Shown here: positions 58,342 through 64,000 of the stretch, one piece after another
Numbering within the stretch: the stretch's first letter is position 1
Layout of the letters: every line of letters begins with the position of its first letter
Assembly: GCA_021234155.1 (NCBI GenBank)
Contig: JAJEKV010000033.1
Coordinates: forward strand, 8,114,635-8,178,634
Direction of reading: 5' to 3'
DNA length: 64,000 nt
Origin: Isoetes taiwanensis
Taxonomy: Eukaryota; Streptophyta; Lycopodiopsida; Isoetales; Isoetaceae
Position numbers and translations under genes: made by a program
Notes under the pieces: generated by a model
What the model was told of the DNA's origin: nothing
Databases searched by the model: none
What the model saw: the letters and a program-made list of their open reading frames with translations, nothing else

Positions 58342-60239
58342 ATGTTATCATCAGCCCTGTTGTTTCAATACGTTGCAATAATGCACGGATCTTAGATGTA
58401 GAAACAATCTCAAATAAGGCTACCATAAAACTTGTCAAAATACAAAACGTAAAAATATGAACAAAAAAAGAGGCCTTCGGATCGCCCAAGTCCTGACCCA
58501 TGCCCAAAGCCCTGACAATACAGCTGTTATGAATAATCCCACCATAGCCCCGCCAAAGTATGAATGCGAAGAAAAAACTTACTTTTGAAGGGATAGACGC
58601 CTTTGGCGATGAGTCTGGGCATATAAAAATGCAAGGTGCATTCTGCAAGATTGTAGTCCAAAGAGCAAAACATGCAAAACTCCAAAAACCGATTTGCTTA
58701 CTCCAGTTTTCAGTCCTAGAATCAAAAATACGCTTTGCATCAAGAGCAGCTTACATAAAATGAACTTTGAAAAGCTCCAAATAGAAATTCCTGTACGAAA
58801 TCTGAAAGGGGCAATCTAATTTTGCCGTCCATATTAAATTAAGGAGGGGATCTCTCCACTCAAAAAATTCTGATTCAAAGTGGAAACCTCCCCAAGCTTC
58901 CATGGAAAGTTGGGGAGGTTTCCATATGGGAAAATTGGGGAGGTTTCCATTCTTGGGAGTCTAACCAAATTCGGGCGTAGATAATTTGATCGCACAGAAA
59001 TGGGTCCAACAGAGGACTTTGATCAAGTTAGAAATAGACACCTTCTTACCTTCATGTATTTTTGATAATAATGACCCTTATTGCATATTTAGAATAAACA
59101 TGGTCTTCCTAGCCGTCCTAATGAACTTGGCAATGGATGGCAGTTGTAAACAACCATGGACCATTCTACTCATCAAGTAGAGTTGAAAAACTAATTTAAG
59201 ACATGACCCTCATGTTGCAATCCTGAGTTCTGGCCTGCATGATGGTGGCCATTGGCCAGGATTTCAAACAGCTGTAGAGTTTGCCCCTGATTATTGGCAT
59301 GATCTTTGGATGAACACTACCAAAGACCTAGATGGTGTATAGATCACAGTGGCTCCTGCAGGAGGATCAAGAAGCATGCATTTTAACTGGCGAAAAATGG
59401 AGGCATATAACAGTAGTAAGGGAGCAAATTTAGAAGCATATGACATGACATAGCCATGGCATTCCGACCATCTTTTTAGTGATGGTGCCCTTATGGTAGG
59501 CCTCCTCCTCTAGTTCAGTGGTATGGAACAGATGGGCAGGCGCATGTATTTTTGTAGCTCTAATGTTGGGACATGCATTTTTGAATGCAACCTGCCGTTT
59601 GTTGGTGACCTACTGTGCATCTCAAACACTCTCAAGAACCCAAGGTATTCTGACGATAGGCAGAAGTAAACAATCACATCGGTAGAGCAGAAACACTATA
59701 TAAACGGAGCTACCGTTTGTTGACAAATGCATTTTATCTTGAACATGTTTGCTGTCCTGTATTATTAAAGAAACATCTAGAGAGAATCCAAGCAGAAACT
59801 ATTGTCAGGATGAGGCTGTGCCACTTGGGCAAAGGCATGGTGAACTGGATAAATCTAATGGTATTTTGGATCTGTAGGGTGTCCAGAATGTTATAAAGCG
59901 AGCATAAGTAAAACCCAGGTATGCAGATCCTTGAAGTGCCTTTGGAACCTGGTTCCTACAAAAAGCCGCTAAAGTCCTCATTTGTGAGGGTAGTTAATGC
60001 CTTTTTCTTAGTTTCGGAGGACATGAACAAATGTCTAAGCAATGGCAAATGTCATATCTGAGCCTGAAGATCCTCATTATAGTCACTGCAGTGGATGATG
60101 GAGCCAAAAGTGTGGGAACAAATGGAGACAAGTCCAAATAATCAGCTTCAATATCAATATGAGTTGCTCTGAGTCCATTGATTATGCTTCAACATGTAGC
60201 ATCACAGGAAGCAGTCATAGGAACATACTTGAATTGTAA
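58342..60239. other. 5' flank and intergenic region
   Basis: 58342-58650 is the likely leader of the minus-strand gene. The rest is AT-rich with weak coding-like traces near 59230-59345 in broken frames. Apart from the hairpin at 58882-58948 nothing is supported. Confidence 0.35.
58882..58948. repeat. 14-bp perfect hairpin with a third direct copy
   Basis: GGAAACCTCCCCAA (58882-58895) pairs with TTGGGGAGGTTTCC (58910-58923), and the latter repeats at 58935-58948. Confidence 0.85.
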
Positions 60240-60282
60240 GCACTAAGCACTAAGCACTAAGCAGTAAGCACTAAGCAGTTGA
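60236..60282. repeat. Short tandem array of a 7-bp unit
   Basis: GTAAGCACTAAGCACTAAGC... : about six copies of (A/C)TAAGCA with G/C alternation (CACTAAG, CAGTAAG). Confidence 0.85.
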
Positions 60283-60489
60283 AGGGCATACTTGAATTGC
60301 AGTCTTTGTTTATGGGGAACCACTTGCTCGACTTGATGGGATCTCTTGACGGCTAACCTGACAGGCTCATCACAGCATGACTAAAATAATAACCAAACTT
60401 CAGCTTTTGATCTTATCATCTATTCAACCAGGAAAAAAAATTGCTGGTCTCTAGTTTCTAGTCCCTGAATCTGTGCTAAGATTAAACTC

Positions 60490-60601
60490 CTCCCATTTTA
60501 AACCATTAAAAAGTCTACGAGAACGTGAGAAATTAGTCAAGCGCGTGAGACTTTTTAATTTCTCACATTCTCGTAGACTTTTTAATGGTTTAGAATGGGA
60601 G
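60490..60601. repeat. Near-perfect 46-bp inverted repeat (hairpin) upstream of the dabb gene
   Basis: Arms 60490-60535 and 60556-60601 are reverse complements with two mismatches (core AAAAAGTCTACGAGAA), separated by 20 bp. It lies 94 bp before the dabb-gene ATG. It may be a fold-back MITE; if transcribed it would form a long hairpin RNA. Confidence 0.85.
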
Positions 60602-60694
60602 GATTCGAATCATGACTCATAGCTGGAAACTGGTATTTTATTATTTCTCTGGTTTGAAGAAGCAAAGCAGAAAGTAGGCGAGAAGATAGAGCAG

Positions 60695-61120
60695 ATGGAA
60701 GGGCCTGTAAAGCGGATACTAGTGATCAAATGGAAGGACGAAATTACGGAGGAGAAGAAGACGGAGTTTCATAAAAAATACCTTGCTCTTCAAGCAGTTA
60801 TTCCTCAGATCAACAGCTTGGAAAGGTGAGTTTCTTTCGCAGCATTCAGAAAGAAAAAAAAACCAAGTACTGAGACCTAAACACAAGATTGGGTTGTTTG
60901 CAGCGGCTGGATCGATGCCGAAACAGCAGGATATAAGGATTTTGAGAGCCAGGGTTTTAGTCAAGTTTACATTGTCGGTTTTAACAGTGTTGAAGACAGA
61001 GATGCCTACCATGTTCATCCTGCCCATCAAGCATTCTCCAAAGAGGTCATTCCCGCTATCGATAAGCTTTTGCGCTTGGATTTCTCGCCTGGCATGCCTT
61101 TTCCATCCATTTGCGCATGA
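60695..61120 (+). CDS. Stress-responsive A/B-barrel (dabb) domain protein, two exons, complete
   Basis: Exon 60695-60825 (ATG to AG|GTGAGT) and exon 60904-61120 (after TTTGCAG, to TGA 61118-61120) give 115 aa. Motifs: VKRILVIKWKDEITEEKK, AVIPQINSLESGW, then GFSQVYIVGFNSVEDRDAYH and VHPAHQAFSKEVIPAIDKLL, ending RLDFSPGM. These match the dimeric dabb fold (ILvkfK ... I..le.G ... F.s.ed.eaY..HPaH..F ... DF). Plant members include small stress-induced proteins and polyketide-cyclase-like enzymes; the reaction here is unknown. Length is normal for a single-domain member. The hairpin at 60490-60601 falls in its promoter. Confidence 0.88.
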
Positions 61121-64000
61121 GGTCTAGCTTAGTGTTGGCATTAATTCCTTTGGTTAATTTGTGTTAACTACAGAGATTAGTTTTTAAACTCCTTTAATCA
61201 ATCTGATGGTTAACTAATGTGGCCATATAACCAGATTTTTTACTCGTATCTGCCTGCATATGCCTCACCTCTTGATGTTCAGATTGTATGGTCTGGAGAG
61301 GGGCTGTAAAACTAAACTTGCATATTACATAAAATCATATTCTATTCTATTATAATAGACTGAATTGAGTTGAATGTGTTTTTATCGCCCATGTTCTCGC
61401 ATTCTTTTTTTATTAATAGAATCCTATGGTACATTGTATTTCAATCTTTTAAAAACAATCTTTTAAAATGGCCTTAATAAGAGAATCAATAAATTTTAAA
61501 ATGCCTTTCATCCAAGGCATATTACAAGGACCCAGACGAAAAAGTTGCTTCTCTATATCCTAGTAATACTGTAGAGCCCAAAATAGAAAGATGTACAATC
61601 TGGTACCATTGCAGAGCCGAGCTGGGACTTAGTGGTCTCTATACACAAAGATTGGAGTCTCTGTATTCTTTGACACAAAGAATCGAACTACTGTCCTTCC
61701 GATCGAACCAGCGTATCATTTTACTCAAAATTTCGGAGGTATTTTCAAAGGATCCCCAAGACGTTATAGAAGGGCAGAAGCAAGCTCATCTTCTTCCTCA
61801 TCAATAATAGCTAGATTAGTGACCACCGGATCTAGCTACCAACCTATATCAATCCAGTCAGGGGGGAAAGCAAAGAACCACAGGGAGGCCGTGTCAGAGA
61901 AAAAGATAAGGGCTTCACCAAAGGCATCATGCTTGGCCTTACGATGGTAGTACATGTTCGTAAAGTGCAAAAATTGAGCCTAGACAACAATTATTCATAG
62001 CCGAAAAGAAATCTATCAAGCATAAGAGCCTGGTAACCATTCAACAAGAAAAGTTTAAGCTTTAGCAGATCTAAGGTGACACTAGTAGAGAGGGTCCATA
62101 GATGCTCTTTAGTGAAAATCTCGGCGGCAACAGCACAGGCAGATAAATCTTTTAGCCTGGTCTACAATTCATCCTGGTCATCAAGACACTCAGCATTGTA
62201 TTCATGTGGCATTGCATTCCTTGTGAGAAGTCACATTTACCTTCGTTTTCAACGAATAGATGGTAAATGGACTCCTGAGCTAGGTGACAAGTGTCTTAGG
62301 TAGTTAGGAACTATTAGTTTCTCGCCTATTTGTAGCTTAACATTTAGTTTTCTCATATCAGCGCATCTCCATTCTGAAAATTTCCCGTAGTTCACCTGCG
62401 CATCTCTATTCAGGATATTTTCCTTGAGCTTACTTTCTGGAAATTTTCTGAGATTATCTCTTTTGCTTTGACATATAGATCATCTTGTCATGTTTTCCCG
62501 TCTTCGATTCTATCGTTTGCTTCCTCTCTCATAATTTAGTCGTTTAGGGTGTTTTGAGACTGCCAACAGCGACCTTTTTGCAGTTCATGCTCCTTCTGGA
62601 ATTGCTGACAGGATTTGCAATCGCTCAGGGTTGTTCGTTCAAGAGCATGGCAGGATTGATTTGTTGGTGGTTTTGAAAAGCTGGTTTTCAAGAGCAAGCC
62701 AGAGCTATAGAAGGAAGCTTTGTTGGTGCAGCATACGCATCCTGAAGCATTCAAGATTCTGCAAGGGCGGGCCAGATTTGTTTGTGGGTTTTTTATAGTC
62801 GGTTTTCAAGAACAGCTCAGACTCTAAGGTTTGGTCCAGGTTATGTTGACTGCAGAGAGATGCCATTCCAGCCTCTTTTGCACGTTCTCAAGAGAGAAAG
62901 TGCTTATGGAGGCATTTACTAGCAAATGTTTACGGAGGCATTTCCACGAGTCTGGAATTATCTTCCTCTGGCACGATAGTATGTTTCTGTTTATGGAGAT
63001 GCCCACAAGGGCCATTTTGTCCAACTTGTCTCTATAGCTCTAGAAGTTGTATTCTTATTGGAGGAGGGGGGATGGTTCCAAGGAAGCATCTCCTTTAGGA
63101 AAATACTATGGACTTTCTATGTGCTTATGTTTGATGATAAATCTAGAGATGTTATGCTTAGATAACGATGTAGTCCACAATTGCTTAGTGTTAACATGTT
63201 TTTGTTGATTAGACATCATGATGTGGTAGCACATGAATGTAATTGGATCAATATGATATCATTGCAAGTGTTGGCATTGTTCTATACGCCCTTGGTATAT
63301 ATATATGGGAAATGCATGCGAAATGTGACTCTGGATTCTTAGATCATAATGATAAACGTGATTTAAGCTCTGCATATGGGACATGTATTACGTTATTGGT
63401 TGATGTATGAGTGCATATCCTCTGGGACCGGAGTCCATTTGCAGTGGCTTGGACTCGCGGTTGTTCTTTTGACATCAGGTGTTGTCACCCCGGCGAGGAT
63501 GCTTCGTCGTGCTACATGGCTTGGAAGTGCTCCTCTAACATTGGACGCTGGCTAAATGGGCATGTACACATGAGGCTTACTCCGGCCATATTTGCTAAAA
63601 AGCCTCATCAGCCCGGGTGGTCTGCATAAAACTGGAGTTGCACTGCATACTTATGGGTATCTAATGGTTACTTCATGGTTTCTCATGGTCTTGTAGTTAT
63701 CTTATGGTTATTGCGAAGTTATGGTATGTACATTTACAACGCATTTGGAATGATGTTTGTGTATTTCTCATAATGAGGGTTCTATTATGCTATGTATTAA
63801 CATTGCATTGCTAGTTTCTGACATAGAGGGATTATCAGGTGAAGCATCTAATCTAAGAATGATTCTTCTGATTGTTACCTCATAATTCTTGTTGATTATG
63901 CCAGCATTTTCGAAATGCCTCAGCCCCGCACTTAGTCTTTATGACTAACCCCCCTGTGCTCATGGTGTAAGCAAATAAACATGGTGTAAGCAGATATACA
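61121..64000. other. Intergenic, no gene supported
   Basis: 61360-61410 has ATTCTATTCTATTATAATAG and TTTTTATCGCCCATG, similar to the microsatellite/repeat junctions at 43.5 and 45.5 kb but inverted. 61740-62290 has coding-like traces on the minus strand in broken frames, such as LKDLSACAVAAEIFTKEHLW. 62645-62820 repeats GATTTGTT(G/T)GTGG...GGTTTTCAAGA twice, about 130 bp apart. Frames at 62824-63037 and 63411-63629 match nothing. Confidence 0.3.

Noticed and set aside
63411-63629. 72-codon Cys/Trp-rich plus ORF
   Set aside because: No domain and no exon structure; odd composition only.

Overview
The window is nuclear DNA of a land plant with a large, transposon-rich genome. The ordinary genes are plant-type and intron-rich: a SAGA HFI1/TADA1-like subunit, the TFIIA large subunit and a dabb-domain protein, plus broken CSI1-like, CAMTA-like and P450 copies. 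The transposon-encoded families (DUF7869-type and 'SDG...GHGKG'-type transposases, DUF8039, NIF-type phosphatases) suggest a seed-free plant, perhaps a fern. That placement is inference; I see no single decisive marker.

Layout. 1-2110 is the 5' half of a SAGA-subunit gene (minus) with a leader intron and a uORF. 2248-2883 holds fold-back repeats. 3199-30262 is a three-part nest. A solo LTR (TGTGACG...CGTCACA, TSD GAATG) of about 1.5 kb is split by a 13.1-kb CACTA transposon (3631-16742, TSD TTT) and by a second 12.4-kb DNA element (16782-29186, 31-bp inverted ends, TSD GTAG). All three layers have their own target-site duplications.

The CACTA element carries a broken TNP2 transposase (plus) and a 15-exon TNPA-like gene (minus). 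That gene has four tandem 45-bp microexons and a duplicated 93-bp exon. A captured CSI1-like armadillo fragment sits antisense in its largest intron. The 12.4-kb element carries a decayed DUF7869-type transposase (minus). It also has two TATA-box modules of similar sequence feeding small ORFs, a coiled-coil gene, a DUF8039 exon, a long decayed cargo gene ending in a methyltransferase-like motif, and an intact NIF/FCP1-type phosphatase exon. A short CACGCC/GGCGTG palindrome recurs through its introns and promoters.

30263-36000 holds debris of another element: an SDG/GHGKG transposase-like gene, a second broken NIF phosphatase and a Ulp1 protease C-terminus. 37296-39779 is an apparently complete TFIIA large-subunit gene. 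39780-57000 is mostly repeats, microsatellites and pseudogenes (CAMTA-like at 49 kb, P450 at 51 kb). 57300-58341 is a three-exon gene of unrecognised function. 60695-61120 is a two-exon dabb-domain gene behind a near-perfect hairpin. 61.1-64 kb shows no gene I can support.
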